Origin: Primulina eburnea
Taxonomy: Eukaryota > Streptophyta > Magnoliopsida > Lamiales > Gesneriaceae
Length of the DNA: 64,000 nucleotides
Direction: 5' to 3'
Assembly: GCF_022965805.1 (NCBI RefSeq)
Contig: NC_133104.1
Span: 22,343,308-22,407,307 of the forward strand
The notes beneath the pieces were generated by a model. It did no database searches, had not been told where the DNA came from, and saw only the letters and a program-made list of their open reading frames with translations. The position numbers were made by a program, and so were the translations under genes. Below are positions 1 through 11,100 of this stretch, one piece after another. The first letter of the stretch is position 1. Each line of letters opens with the position of its first letter.

Positions 1-467
1 TCGCTTTCAATGTAATTCAACGGCGTAACGGCGTAGTCTCGCGATACCGATAACTCAATCTCAACATAACAATAATCGATTAACCTCAATCAATTCAACA
101 TCAATAGCACAATCATTTCAACACTGAAAATATGCATAATCTCTCATAATACATGCTGGAATTTCGAAACAACGTCATACGGTATCTGAAAATCAATCCG
201 GTAACGTTTCTACGATGCTCATAATATCAAGAACACATATTATAACTCAAATCTGAATTCTTCCAACACAAATATCGAAACATGCTGAAAATAACTGAAA
301 CTTACATCTTCTTGTAGTCTTCAAAGATAGGAGTTCAAATCTATGCTTGGATTTAAATTTGGAGGTATAAATCTTTCACAATACCAATTCTAATATGAAA
401 AGCTTGAGGGAAAGCTTGTTCTCGGTTCTGCTGATGAAGAATGAAGAGAAATGAAGACAGCTCAACT

Positions 468-480
468 CATATATATTGCA
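468..480 (-). promoter_or_regulatory. Putative LTR TATA box
   Basis: An ATATATAT run that, in the LTR sense, lies 46 bp downstream of the palindrome array. The same array-then-TATA spacing is seen in five other gypsy LTR types in this window. Confidence 0.55.
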
Positions 481-525
481 TGAAATCTCATACGTGTCTT
501 CTTAAAACATTAACACATTTCAGGC

Positions 526-704
526 GGCGCTCGGGCGGTAAGAATGTACCGCTCGGGCGCGGCAGTTTCTGTCCAACACTTTTCGAATGATACTTTGGCG
601 CTCGGGCGGTCAAAATGTACCGCTCGGGCGCGGAAGCTTCTGCCCAAAACATAATTTTGTTGGACAATGGCGCTCGGGCGGGCTTTTTCTACCGCTCGGG
701 CGCC
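526..704. repeat. Paired CpG palindrome array, GCTCGGGC type
   Basis: Three pairs of GCGCTCGGGCGGT / ACCGCTCGGGCGC separated by about 9-nt spacers, with pairs about 70 nt apart. Each pair is an imperfect inverted repeat, and the core CGCTCGGGCG is also repeated directly. The array begins about 135 bp inside the LTR (counted from 839). The same word, reverse complemented, is found in both LTRs of element B. Confidence 0.9.
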
Positions 705-839
705 ACTGAATCTGTTCCAATATTATGCCCTTCACATTTTTAAACCAACTAATCTCGGGATGGTCCGTCTATAACTATATCAGTCCCGATTAACTTATAA
801 AATTATAATTTCATAGATTTAACATTTCCGGGCATTACA

Positions 840-3645
840 TGGTACCAGGTACAGTTCTGATTTCTAGAGCTCCATATAGAATGACACCAATTGAATTGAA
901 AGAATTGAAAGATCGGTTGGAAGGTTTACTGGCCAAGGGATATATTAGACCGAGTGTTTCTCCTTGGGGTGCTCCAGTGTTGTTTGTAAGAAAGAAAGAA
1001 GGTTCAATGAGATTTTGCATTGACTACCGGCAACTGAACAAGGATACGGTAATAACAAATATCCCTTGCCTCGTATAGATGATTTATTTGATCAGTTGCA
1101 GGGTTCTTCTGTATATTCCAATATCCATCTGAGATCTGGATATCATCATCTGAGAGTCAGAGATTTTAATATCTCGAAGACAGCGTTCAGAACCAGGTAT
1201 GGACATTATGAGTTTATTGTCATGCCGTTCGGTTTGACAAATGCTCCAGTTGTGTTTATGGGTCTAATGAACCGTGTGTTTCAGAAATATCTCGATGATT
1301 TTGTGATTATTTTTATCGATGATATTTTGATTTATTCAAAGAATATGATTGAGCATGCTGAACACTTGAGAACTGTATTTAGAATTCTGAGGGCTGAGAA
1401 ATTATATGCCAAACTGTTGAAATGTGAATTCTGGTTGAGACAGGTTGTTTTTCTGGGTCATATCATATCCGAAGACGGTATTTCTGTTGATCCTAGCAGG
1501 GTTGAGGCCGTGATCAGTTGGCCGAGACCAATATCTGTACCAGAGATACGCAGCTTTATGGGTTTGGCAGGATATTACCGACGATTCATTAAAGATTTTT
1601 CGATTATTGCTAAACCTATTACGCAGCTGACTCAGAAGAATGCTCCATTTGTGTGGTCAGAAGAGTGTGAAGCCAGCTTCTTAAAGTTGAAGTAGAGATT
1701 GATCAGTGCTCCGTTGTTGACTATTCCCTCAGGTACTGGTGATTTTGTTGTTTATTTTGATGCTTCTCACAGAAGATTGGGATGTTTTTTATGCAGCGGA
1801 GACATGTGATTGCTTATGCCTCGAGACAGTTGAAGCCACATGAGACTCGTAACCCAATTCATGATCTCGAAGCATCCATCGTCTTTGCATTGAAGATATG
1901 GTGACATTATCTTTACAGTGAGGAGTTTGAAATTTATTCTAATCATCAAAGCCTGAAATATCTGTTTTCACATTCAGAGTTGAATATGAGGAAGCGAAGA
2001 TGGCTTGATTTGTTAAAAGATTTTCATTGTGAAATCAAGTACTATCTAGAAAAATCGAATGCAGCAGCTGATGTACTGAATCGAAAGGTATGTTCTTTGT
2101 CCTTATCGACTATTGGTGTGTCAAATTTGATTGAAGATTGTTGTTTGTCTGGATTAGTATTTGGGACAGATTGTAGACAGTTGAGAATTTATACTGTTCA
2201 AGTGGAACCAGAACTGATTTTGAAAATTAAAGCGGCTCGGAAATTTGATCAGAATGTGCAGAACTCGATATCGATGGTCAGAGCAGGGCATCGATTAGAA
2301 TATCAGGTTCGTAACAGTGTATTATATGTGAATAATCGTCTTGTTTTGCCAGATGTTTTAGATTGGAAACGACAGATTCTGTCCGAAGCACATAGCAGTC
2401 GATTCAGTATTCATCCTGGTGGTAGAAAGATGTACAATGATTTGAAAAGACAATTTTGGTGGAAACAAATGAAAGCTGATATTGCTGAATTTGTTTCCAA
2501 ATGTCTGAATTGCCAACAGGTAAAAGCGGAAAGAAAGAAACCCGGAGGACTATTACAGAGTTTGTCTATTCCTGAATGGAAATGGGATCACGTTTCCATG
2601 GACTTCGTGACGAAGTTACCGCGTTCCTCCCGAGGTTGCGATGCGATTTGGGTTGTTATTGACAGATTGACCAAATCCGCATGCTTTATTCCGTACAAGA
2701 TGACATACAGACATGATCAGATGGCAGAGATCTATATCAGAGAAGTGGTCAAATTGTACGGAGTGCCGAAGTCGATTGTATCAGACCGTGATCCTCGGTT
2801 TACTTAGCACTTTTGGCAGAGTTTGCAGCAGGCTCTAGGTACGAAGTTACATCTGAGTACCGCACATCATCCACAGATCGACAGACAGTCAGAGCGGACC
2901 ATCCAGACACTGGAGGATATGCTTAGAGCTGTAGTGCTTGATTTTAGCACTAATTGGCAAGATTCTTTGCCACTTTGTGAGTTTTCGTACAACAACAGCT
3001 ATCAAACGAGTATTGAGATGGCATAGTTTGAAGCGTTGTACGGTAAGAAGTGCAGATCCCATCCGTATTGGAATGATATATCTGAGGTACCTGATATTGG
3101 ACCTGACATGATCAGAGATATGACTGAAAAAGTGAAGCTGATTCAGAAGAGAATAAAGGCAGTTCAGGACAGACAGGCCAAATATGCCAATATTCGACGT
3201 AGACCTTTGGTATTCGAGGCAGGAGACAGAGTATTCTTGAAGATTTCACCTTTCAGAGGAGTTGTCAGATTTGGCAAGAAATGAAAGTTGTCTCCATGTT
3301 ATATTGGGCCGTACGAAATTCTCGAGAAGATAGGAGATCGTGCCTATGGACTCGCCCTACCGCCTTCTCTATCTGGAATACATGATGTTTTTCATGTATC
3401 GTTATTAAGAAATATCTTCATGATGCTTCACATATTATCCAGCCAGACCAGGCAGAACTGGATGAGACACTGAGTTACTTCGAGAAACCGATCCAGATTC
3501 TCGATCGTAAATAAAAGCAGCTCAGAACGAAGACTATTCCACTCGTGAAGATTCAGTGGAGTCGTCATGGCATCGAAGAAGCTACCTGGGAGACTAAGTC
3601 AGACATGAGACAGAGATTCCAAGAGTTATTTCACCTATGTAAGTT
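840..3645 (+). pseudogene. Gypsy A pol remnant (RT-RNaseH-IN-chromodomain)
   Basis: Recognisable in order: RT from PGTV (839) through GYHHLRV and [10 protein letters not shown] (about 1311-1345); RNase H (YFDASH, about 1755; QLKPHETR, about 1830); the IN zinc region ([11 protein letters not shown] to CLNCQQ, about 2395-2520); the IN core ([16 protein letters not shown] replaced by RQSE); the GPYEI motif; and a chromodomain-like tail (about 3525-3640). It is dead. There are 1-nt deletions near 1055, 1785 and 3410, and in-frame stops near 1693 (AAG to TAG), 1902 (CGA to TGA), 2805 (TCG to TAG), 3024, 3282 and 3511. The 5' part (gag, PR) is cut off by the reverse LTR at 839. The RT is chromovirus-like and closely related to those of C and K. 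Confidence 0.92.
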
Positions 3646-3721
3646 TTCTATTCAACTTTTGTTATACCTTCTTATTGATATGATTTGATTGCCTGTGTTT
3701 TCGGGCACGAAATCGTATCCT

Positions 3722-3733
3722 ATGGGGGAGAAA
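3722..3733 (+). promoter_or_regulatory. Polypurine tract of gypsy A
   Basis: The purine run ATGGGGGAGAAA directly abuts the TGTAATGCCC start of the 3' LTR, where plus-strand priming is expected. Confidence 0.85.
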
Positions 3734-3860
3734 TGTAATGCCCGAGATTTTTATTTGTTAATCTACGATTATTGAAGTATGAATTGATATGATTATGAAG
3801 GGCCACCCGAGACTTGAATGGATTTAACGTATGAAGAATTGATGTGCGAGGACAGTACCC

Positions 3861-4102
3861 CTCGCGCATATGCACGACACTGATGCGCGCATATGCGCGA
3901 GATGGGCAGAGGACCTCGCGCATATGCGCGAGAGAGGATGCACATATGCGCGAGCTATGCGGGAAGCCAAGTGCAAGTCCATAGAACCTCGCGCATATGC
4001 ACGGAGATGGTGCGCGCATATGCGCGAGCTGCCGAGAAGATCATCGCCGAGACCAGTAGGTCTCGCGCATATGTGCCGGTTGAGGTTGCGCATATGCGCG
4101 AG
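3861..4102. repeat. Paired CpG palindrome array, CATATG type
   Basis: Eight copies in four pairs of the 18-bp perfect palindrome CTCGCGCATATGCGCGAG or decayed versions of it (typical damage ATGCACG, GCACATATG). The two members of a pair start about 26 nt apart. The array produces spurious reading frames on both strands with recurring AYAR/HMRE/RICA peptides; these are not genes. Confidence 0.92.
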
Positions 4103-4142
4103 ACGTGCAGGGCAAAGGATGAGCAACATGTACTTCAACATG

Positions 4143-4151
4143 CATATATTA
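4143..4151 (+). promoter_or_regulatory. Putative LTR TATA box (A)
   Basis: CATATATTA lies about 42 bp downstream of the palindrome array, in the position conserved among the related LTRs. Confidence 0.5.
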
Positions 4152-5208
4152 TGTAAATTTACTTCATTTTAGTCCATTCAGCAGCAAGAAATAATCGAGA
4201 ATTGCTCTGGGAGAATATTTATACTTTTCAGTCGTAGAATTGAGATTTGTGAAAGATTCGTCCGTTAGAATTTCAATCTGACTTCAGTACAGTGTTCCTA
4301 ACTTCAAGGACTTCAACTGGACGTAAGTTTTTACTACGTTTTGATATGATTTGAAAATATGATATTGAAGGAATCGGACATGATTCATATATCGTGTTCT
4401 TGACATAATAGACATCGTATAATTGAAACCGGATTGAAGAATAGATACCGTATGAAATTGTTATGATTTTCAGAATGGATTTGATTGAGATTTGATATCA
4501 GATTTGTGTTGTTAGTGATTATGAGTTATTGGTATATACTGATCTGTATTACCGGTACTTTGGAATTATACTATCGTGCTGTCAGACTTTGATAATACTG
4601 AGATGTCTTGATTTGAATGGTATAATGATACAGTATATTCGATATTGTCGTTGCCATATTGATATTGATAGACTTTGAATTCGAGACCTCGACTTTGTCA
4701 GATTTACAGATGAAAGGTATAAGACAATGTTAACCGGGAGATTGACTTGAGTCAGATTGGACTTGAGTTTCCCAAAAACCAAATACTTTACTTTATTGCA
4801 TTAATGTTCGAAATTGAATGAGATTGATATGCTTAGTCTATTGAGTTATAGCAAAGCGTGTATTGAGTCATGGGCAGAGATGCTTAGTCATTGGCAGATA
4901 TGCAAAGTCTGTGGTGGATATGCCAAGACACTGGATGATTGAATTATATTGATGTTGCTTAGGAGTAGATCGACTCCTATTGCTAAGATTCGATATATGT
5001 GCCAATGTCCAGGAACCGGGAACCCTAGATTAGAGATTAGTCGAGTCTGGGATGATGAGTTACTAGTTGATTTACTGTTTTATATCGATTCATGTTTTCA
5101 GATTTGATACATGTAATTGATGACTGTTTATGCTTTTATGTAAATTTTTATATGATTGCATTTATTCATTGTTTATACTGGGATTATATTCCCACCGGAG
5201 TTATCCGG

Positions 5209-5242
5209 CTGTTGTCGTGTTTGTATGTGTGCATGAAAACAG
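5209..5242 (+). promoter_or_regulatory. Conserved LTR hairpin (A copy, decayed)
   Basis: CTGTTGTCGTG...CATGAAAACAG around a TGTATGTGT loop. It is the decayed member of a 34-nt hairpin present in LTRs of A, B, C, K and the solo LTR. UGUAUGUGUG resembles a plant far-upstream poly(A) element, so this may lie near the 3' end of R. Confidence 0.65.
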
Positions 5243-5529
5243 GTGAGACAGGATCATGGTGAAGAAGAGGATGAGAGAGGACAAGTTAGCGTGGAGATCC
5301 AGTTCAGAAGTAGATAGGCTTCAACACTTGATATATATAGTAGTTGAACCCTAGTTGATTTTAATGTATTGAGTACATGACATGTACTTTACTTTTGATA
5401 TGTATATCAGAGTGATTCCATTACGTTCGACATTTGTATTAAAAAAAAAAATTAGACCCTTTTTATTATAATTGGTCAAATTATTCCCAAAAGATGATTA
5501 AGAAATGAATTAGATTCTGGGCCCCCACA

Positions 5530-6068
5530 CTATGAGAGTTTGTAAACAAGTCAAAGTGAAATGCTAGCATATAGAGTCTCAATGTTGTCCCGGGTCATAA
5601 GGACTAATAGTGTACAACCATAAACTAGGACGTTTCTACTCGATAAGTGAGAACTACTTGGAAAGTCCTTTATGGAGGGTTATTCAGTGCACTCTGCAAG
5701 GAGCAGCTATCTGCATGTTCGGACATCACAATGTCCCCTACCAATGAAACATTGTACTCACATCGCAGATACTAGTCTCGAACTCCAGTGACCTATATAC
5801 TTCTTAGCGGCGGCTGAATCGACTAGGAACTATTTAGACTATACAGTATTGCAAATATGAGTTTCATGATACTCATCATATGAGCATCTTATATTCTTTC
5901 TACTATTTGTATATTCAAAGACTTTATCTATGCAACTAGCATGTGTATACAGATAAAGAAGTGCCAAAACAATAATTTCAAATATTATTAAAATAAAGAT
6001 TGTTTATACATAGAGTTTCAACATGAACCATCGGCCAACACTTGGCTCGACGGGCACCTACCCTAACA
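5530..6068 (-). repeat. Copia G 3' LTR fragment
   Basis: On the minus strand the LTR starts at 6068 (TGTTAGGGTAGG), preceded by the PPT. Its distal part is interrupted by gypsy A at 5530. It is similar to 18301-18838 (E) and to the right-hand part of the D LTR (about 35940-36469). Confidence 0.85.
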
Positions 6069-6453
6069 ATCTCCCACTTGCACTAGAGCCAACTACCCAT
6101 ATGCTTCAAACCCATCGATTCGTGATGCTTCTAGAATAATTGTCCAGATAAAGGCTTAGTTAGCGGATCAGCAACATTATCTGTGGAGCCGACTTTGTGA
6201 ATCGACACTTCTCCTCTTTCCACAATCTCTCGAAGGATGTGGTACTTTCTCAATACATGTTTGGACTTCTAATGAGACTTTGGCTCCTTTTCTTGAGCTA
6301 TAGCTCCCGTGTTGTCACAAAACACCGGGACAGGAGCAACTCCATTAGGAATGATGCCCCACTCTTGGACGAAATTTCTTATCCAAACAGCCTCCTTTGC
6401 TGCAGCTGATGCAGCAATTTATTCGGCCTCAGTGGTGGAATCCGCAGTACTGT
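6069..6453 (-). pseudogene. Copia G RNase H C-terminal remnant, part 1
   Basis: Minus-strand sequence just inside the PPT (6069-6080, CAAGTGGGAGAT in sense). It matches the RNase H end of copia E (18850-19215), including the CDNTGA-type active-site region and the NVADPLTK-type tail, and is broken by stops. It stops at the ACTGT target site of gypsy F, and the same gene resumes at 16657. Confidence 0.85.
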
Positions 6454-9161
6454 TGTAGAGCCTGAAAATTATTATATGTAAAACCCATGCATTATTTAAT
6501 ATTTAAATTGTTTATTTAATTTTAAAATAATTTTTAGTGATGCATGTTTTATGAAATTGCATTATTTTTGAATTATTTATGTTTATGTGATGCACGTTGA
6601 AACGTTTTCTTGAGTTTCGTGTTTCAAACGATTACTCGATGCGGGATTGAGGAAAAGAGATCGGTGACGATTTTGACAATTTTAAAATACGGTATTTTAT
6701 TTTTAAGTTTAGGATGGAGCATTTTAAATGTTTTATTTATTTTTTTAGCATTTTAAAAGAGTAATTTAATTATTAGGTAATTTTATAAATTTAAAGTTTT
6801 AAAGAATTCTCACTTGCACATTTTATTTCAAATTAGGGAGTTTTAATTAAAGTTAAGGGAGAGTTAGTGTTTTGATTAGTTTTTAATTGGGTAATTAAAC
6901 AAATCAATTCCCTAAATTATCACACTAACTCACGCTAGACACACACACTTACACGTTTTACACATTTTTACACACACTGAAACCGTAAAACACACACACA
7001 AGTTTCAATTAAGATTTTTATCATTTTTGAAAGGAGAAAACTTAGGGTTCTTGAGACTAAGGAGTAGTCGCCTCACCCCTTCTTTTTCCAGCAAGTTTTC
7101 GGTGATTTTATTGCAAGAAAACCGTGCCAAGTTCGTCCCGCATCAACCCTCGCTCCGTTCCCGCTTCGGTATCGTCGGTTCGGTAAACATTAACATCATA
7201 AGGCATGTATATTCTGTTTTTCCTGCTTCGATCTTGCCATAATATTTATGTTGATGTTTATTATGCGTAAAATTCTGGTATGATGTTCATAGTTTGAGCA
7301 AAAAATTGGTTGGATCAATTTGCAATAATTTTTAGATCTAAAATTTCGTCCTTCACTGTATTTTTAAAATTGCGATTTTTCGGTCGCGAATTCGGGAAAA
7401 ATTTCATATATGAAATGTTGAACTTTTGGATACCTCCAATTTGATATAAGATTCGTAATATTTGGATAAAAATTGAGTGAGTTATGGTGTTTTTCATGGG
7501 ACTTCTCAAATTGAATTTTTGAAAATTATGTTATTGATGTATTCTTGAAGCTATCTGTTGCAGGATTCATTGGGAAACGTTGGGTGACTACTGCTACATT
7601 TGAGTATTGTGAGTATGATGTGGGATTGATGTTTGGTGCTTCGTCTGGTCGATAGGCACAGGGTTGCATTAGAAATCGTAAAAAGTATTTTGGTGTCAAA
7701 ATTCATGTTTACGGCTTATGTTGCGTAGTTGTTGTGCGTTGTTGATTTGGGGACATTTGTTCGAGTTGAATCCTTGATATAGCGTCCTAAGATAAGTCTC
7801 GTTGCATCGGGTCGAGTCGTTTGAGCGTGACTTTTAAAATTGCATCACATTGTGTTATTTTGGGTTGGTTGTGCGCAGGATTAGCGCCGCAGCGCTCGTG
7901 CTGCGCAAGCCTAGCACCACGGCGCTGCTCTTGTGGCGCCGCAGCGCTTGGCCTACGGCATTTCTAGCACCGCAGCGCTAGTGCCTAGCGCCTAAGCGCT
8001 AGGCACTGCCGCAACGCAGCAATGTCCAGCGCCTAGGCGCTTGTCCATGACTTTTTTAAACACTACTTTAGGCTCATGTATTCTATGCTTGGGAAATGTT
8101 CACACATCATTGTAGGATTTGTTTCGGGGGTTGATATCATGGTTTGGTACAATGATTAAACAAGGTCAAGTCCCGAGCGATTTAGAACGTTATAAGAAAA
8201 TTTCCATTTTGGATGGTGAGCACGATTATTATGTCTAATTATGGAAATTAAGTGCTTGAAGTTCATGTTAGCATGTTCAGTAGTGGCCCCAAGCAAAATC
8301 CAACGAATCCCTCAATGCCAAGTAAGTATGTTCGGCGTGCAAAGAAAATACTTTTAAGTTTTTGAGGTATGCTAAATGTCTTGTGACCAAATTATGTACG
8401 GGATTGGAAAGCAGTAAAGCATAACCAGGGACTAATCCACCCCGTTAAATCATGAACGGGTTTAGATCAGGATTGGAAAGCGGTAAATCATGACCAGGGA
8501 CCAATCCACCCGTTAAAGCACGAATGGGGATCTCATGTATCTGGTAGTGTATTTTCTCTGTCAGACCAGTACTGTGGTTTAGTCTGATCAGGCGTATTTA
8601 TGTATGGGTCACTTGCTTTGAAACATGTCTCAATGCAAATGGTGATATGTATGCTCATGTATGTACGATGCAAGCATGTTTATGAAAAGTTTTATGTTTA
8701 TGGCACGTCTATGTATGTACGTATGTTAGTTCAAGTTTAAGTGCAAGTTCAAGTTCATGTATGTACGCTGTATTTTAAAGTTGCATGTGATTTTATTACA
8801 TATTACTCGTTACTTCCAGTTTATACGTGTTCTTTAGACTCACTAGACTTGATCGATGCAGGTGAGGATGACTTGGAGGAGACTAGGGGTGGGGACCAAG
8901 GAGCTGGCTTGGACTGAGCGGGAGGCTAAACTCGAGGACCGCAATGTTTAAAGCTTTCTGAAATGATCAAAATACTAGATTTATGTTACTGGTTATGAGA
9001 TTTTAATTAGATGCTTTTGGTGAACTTTTTTTAGATCTTTTGTTGCAACCACTTTTGGAGACATATAGTTTATTTTAAATCGAAATTGAGAGTTATTTTA
9101 TAATCAAGAAAATTTTTATTTTTCCGCAAATTTTAAGTAGTAAAAAGTATGATACGTTACA
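6454..9161 (+). repeat. 5' LTR of gypsy F
   Basis: A 2708-bp LTR from TGTAGAGCC to ACGTTACA, homologous along its length to 14037-16656. It contains the GCGCCGCAGCGC array at 7883-8041 and a repeated AAAGC(A/G)TGA(A/C)C(G/A)GG-rich tract at about 8400-8530. Confidence 0.9.
7883..8041. repeat. CpG inverted-repeat array, AGCGCCGCAGCGCT type (5' LTR of F)
   Basis: Several copies and variants of AGCGCCGCAGCGCT (arms AGCGC/GCGCT around CGCA) in about 160 bp. It lies about 1.43 kb inside the LTR, unlike the promoter-proximal arrays of the A/B/C/K group. Confidence 0.85.
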
Positions 9162-9163
9162 GT

Positions 9164-9175
9164 TGGTATCATAGC
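9164..9175 (+). promoter_or_regulatory. PBS of gypsy F (initiator Met tRNA)
   Basis: TGGTATCATAGC, two bases after the LTR end. It matches the TGGTATCAGAGC PBS of the other elements except for one G-to-T change. Confidence 0.85.
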
Positions 9176-9395
9176 GGTGTTCTTGTAAAGGGTTATGCCT
9201 ACTGCCAGTTGTGAGAAGCTCACGAAGTCACACCTCAAGTCTGTAAGTTTTAAGTTTTTGAAATTTTCCATGTATTAAGCATTAATTTATGATTTCAGCA
9301 TGTACATGTTTCAAGTTCAAATTACGTGCATCTTATGCTATTGATATCATATTCATGCATGTTGGGTTTACGTGTTGAGTAAATATTGGAACAGT

Positions 9396-10492
9396 ATGCC
9401 TCCTAGACGTATTGTTAACCGTGAAGCTAGGGACGAGGACAGAGTGGCTCGAGAGGAGGGGAGAGACGCACAACCTCCTCCACCGTCAGATATACAGACA
9501 CAGATGCTTGTAGGTATGACTCAATTCTTCGCACAATTTGCGGGGAACCAGGCTGCGGTTGATGCGGGGGTTAGGCCCATAATAGAGGCAGTGTATGAGA
9601 GGTTCAAGCGGAAGAGCCCAAAGCAGTTTTCAGAAACCACTGACCCAATGATAGCCGAGGGATGGATTAAGTCCATTGAGGTGATTTTGTCTTTATGGAG
9701 CTGTAAGATGTAGATAGGGTCAGGTGTGCCACATTTCTACTGATCGGGGACACCATACTGTGGTGGGAGAGCGCATCTATGTCAGTTAATTTGCAGACCC
9801 TTTCTTGGGATGGCTTTAAGTAGATATTCTACTCCAAGTTCTTCACTGAAGAAGTATGATCCAGACTGATCAGGGAATTCATGACACTGCGATAGGGAGA
9901 CGGTAGTGTTGAAGAGTTTTTCAGGAAGTTTGAGAGGGGATGTCACTTTGTTCCCCTGATAGCTAATGATGCCCAAAGTAAGTTGAGGCAATTCATTGAT
10001 GGATTGCGGCCGATATTGCGCCGTGATGTCCGAGTTGCTGGTCCTACTACTTACGCAGTCGCCGTTTCTAGAGCTTTGGAAGCAGAACATGATCAGAGGG
10101 ATATCGAGAATGAAGGGCAGGGCAAGAGGCCCTATCAAGCACCGCAGCACTAGCATCAGCAGCAGCAGCGAACACAACCTATGAGGCCTTACCAGGGGCC
10201 GCCAGGGAAGAAGCCTTATCAGGGGCCACCGAAAGGTAAGGGCCATGTTCCGCAACAGAAGGCTCCCCAGAGGCCAGGAGAGTACCTGGTGTGCCCGAAG
10301 TGCAACCGCCAGCATGCGGGACAGTGTTTGTATGGGTCAGGAAAGTGTTTTAAGTGCGGATCAAGTGACCACATGCTAAAGGAGTGCCCTCAGTGGAGGC
10401 AACCAACCCAAGGCAGGGTGTTCGCCATGCATGCTCGGGAAGCAAACCCAGACACGACATTACTGACCGGTAAAGTTTTCTACCTAGGCTAA
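9396..10492 (+). pseudogene. Gypsy F gag
   Basis: The start is the MPPRR methionine at 9396. The gag capsid region is recognisable (MTQFFAQFAG; then, in a shifted frame, a WW-containing segment and a FRKFERG-type segment). A proline/glutamine-rich linker follows, then a zinc knuckle CFKCGSSDHMLKEC (CX2CX4HX4C) at about 10348-10389. There is a frameshift and stop near 9700-9713, and further stops near 9821, 9857 and 9894 fit C-to-T change. The frame ends at a TAA inside the putative intron (10490-10492). Confidence 0.85.
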
Positions 10493-10643
10493 GTATTATT
10501 TTGTCATGCATGTGTTGAATTTATTTGGGATTATTAGTGTGCTAGTAATATTTTTGAGTGACTTGGGGTATAATTTCTACTATGCATGCAGTTAAGGTTA
10601 GAATTTTGAAATATAACTTTTGTGTTGTGCTAACATCTCTCAG
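10470..10643 (+). other. Putative spliceosomal intron at the gag/protease junction of F
   Basis: A 174-nt insertion with GT (10470-10471) and AG (10642-10643) ends, a GCTAAC branch-like motif 14 nt before the acceptor, and a T-rich interior. Removing it joins a Thr-Gly codon (ACC G|GA) in frame to the NIFVKRL lead-in of the protease (DSGATHSFI). Unspliced RNA stops at the TAA at 10490 and would make only Gag. Inferred from sequence only. Confidence 0.6.
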
Positions 10644-11000
10644 GAAATATTTTCGTAAAGAGATTAGCTACTAAGGCCTTGATAGATTCCGGGGCCACTC
10701 ATTCATTCATCTCGGAGACGTTTGCTAATCACTTGGATATCAAGACCATCGGCCTCGACGTTGATTATTCCTTGACATTCCCATCAAGGGAAGAGTTGTC
10801 AGCTACTAGCGTGGTCAGGGACATTGTTCTCGAACTGCAAGGCCACCTAGTGTATGCAGATTTGATTGTATTGTCGATGCCAGAATTCGATATTATTTTG
10901 GGTATGTACTGACTGACGAAGAACCGAGTCCAGATTGATTTTCAAAAAAGGTCGGTATTGATTAGATCGTTGGGTATGGAGCAGTTTTCTTTTGACCCAG
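10644..11000 (+). pseudogene. Gypsy F aspartic protease
   Basis: The same frame as the gag end across the putative intron. The active site DSGA lies near 10685, followed by THSFISETFA and, further on, the conserved DIILGM motif (about 10890). The next codons read through a TGA where a Trp is expected (10910-10912; TGG to TGA), and GMD is GMY. The inter-domain linker continues to about 11100. Confidence 0.85.
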
Positions 11001-11100
11001 TCAGATAAAGAAGTTTCCCTCGCATGAACTCTTGCATGCAGGCACGGAAGTTTATTTATATGGGGTGGCAGGCCTTCTTGGCCAGAATTATTTCCACACC

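Larger units (their letters stand above)
1..839 (-). repeat. Ty3/gypsy LTR, reverse orientation, cut by window edge
   Basis: Reading on the minus strand, the LTR begins at 839 with TGTAATGCCCGG and runs left out of the window. Its interior (positions 20-60) resembles the LTR of element K near 54590-54620. The outer TG end abuts the RT gene of element A at 840, so this is the 5' LTR of a reverse element extending left, or a solo LTR, inserted into A. The predicted TSD copy is 840-844 (tggta); its partner lies outside the window. It carries a CpG-rich palindrome array and a TATA box. Confidence 0.85.
3734..5529 (+). repeat. 3' LTR of gypsy A
   Basis: A 1796-bp LTR from TGTAATGCCCGAG to GGCCCCCACA. 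Order inside: palindrome array (3861-4102), TATA (4143-4151), a long AT-rich transcribed region, a U5-end hairpin (5209-5242), a poly-A stretch near 5442-5452, and the end. It is followed by copia G LTR sequence; the expected TSD copy is 5530-5534 (ctatg). The matching left end is outside the window. Confidence 0.9.

Noticed and set aside
840..3645. Caulimovirus-like endogenous pararetrovirus
   Set aside because: A chromovirus-type integrase and chromodomain-like tail follow RT/RNase H, LTRs are present, and no movement-protein-like region is seen.
3861..4102. CRISPR-like look: short palindromic repeats with variable spacers
   Set aside because: The context is plant LTR retrotransposons, the spacing is irregular and paired, no cas genes are present, and the same array recurs at fixed places in LTR copies.
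3720..4172. Overlapping open frames on both strands with recurring SRICA / AHMRE / RAYAR peptides, also at 54974-55515 and 61763-62292
   Set aside because: They are produced by the CTCGCGCATATGCGCGAG palindromes, which are stop-free in all frames. They lie in LTRs, have no domain and are not conserved as protein.
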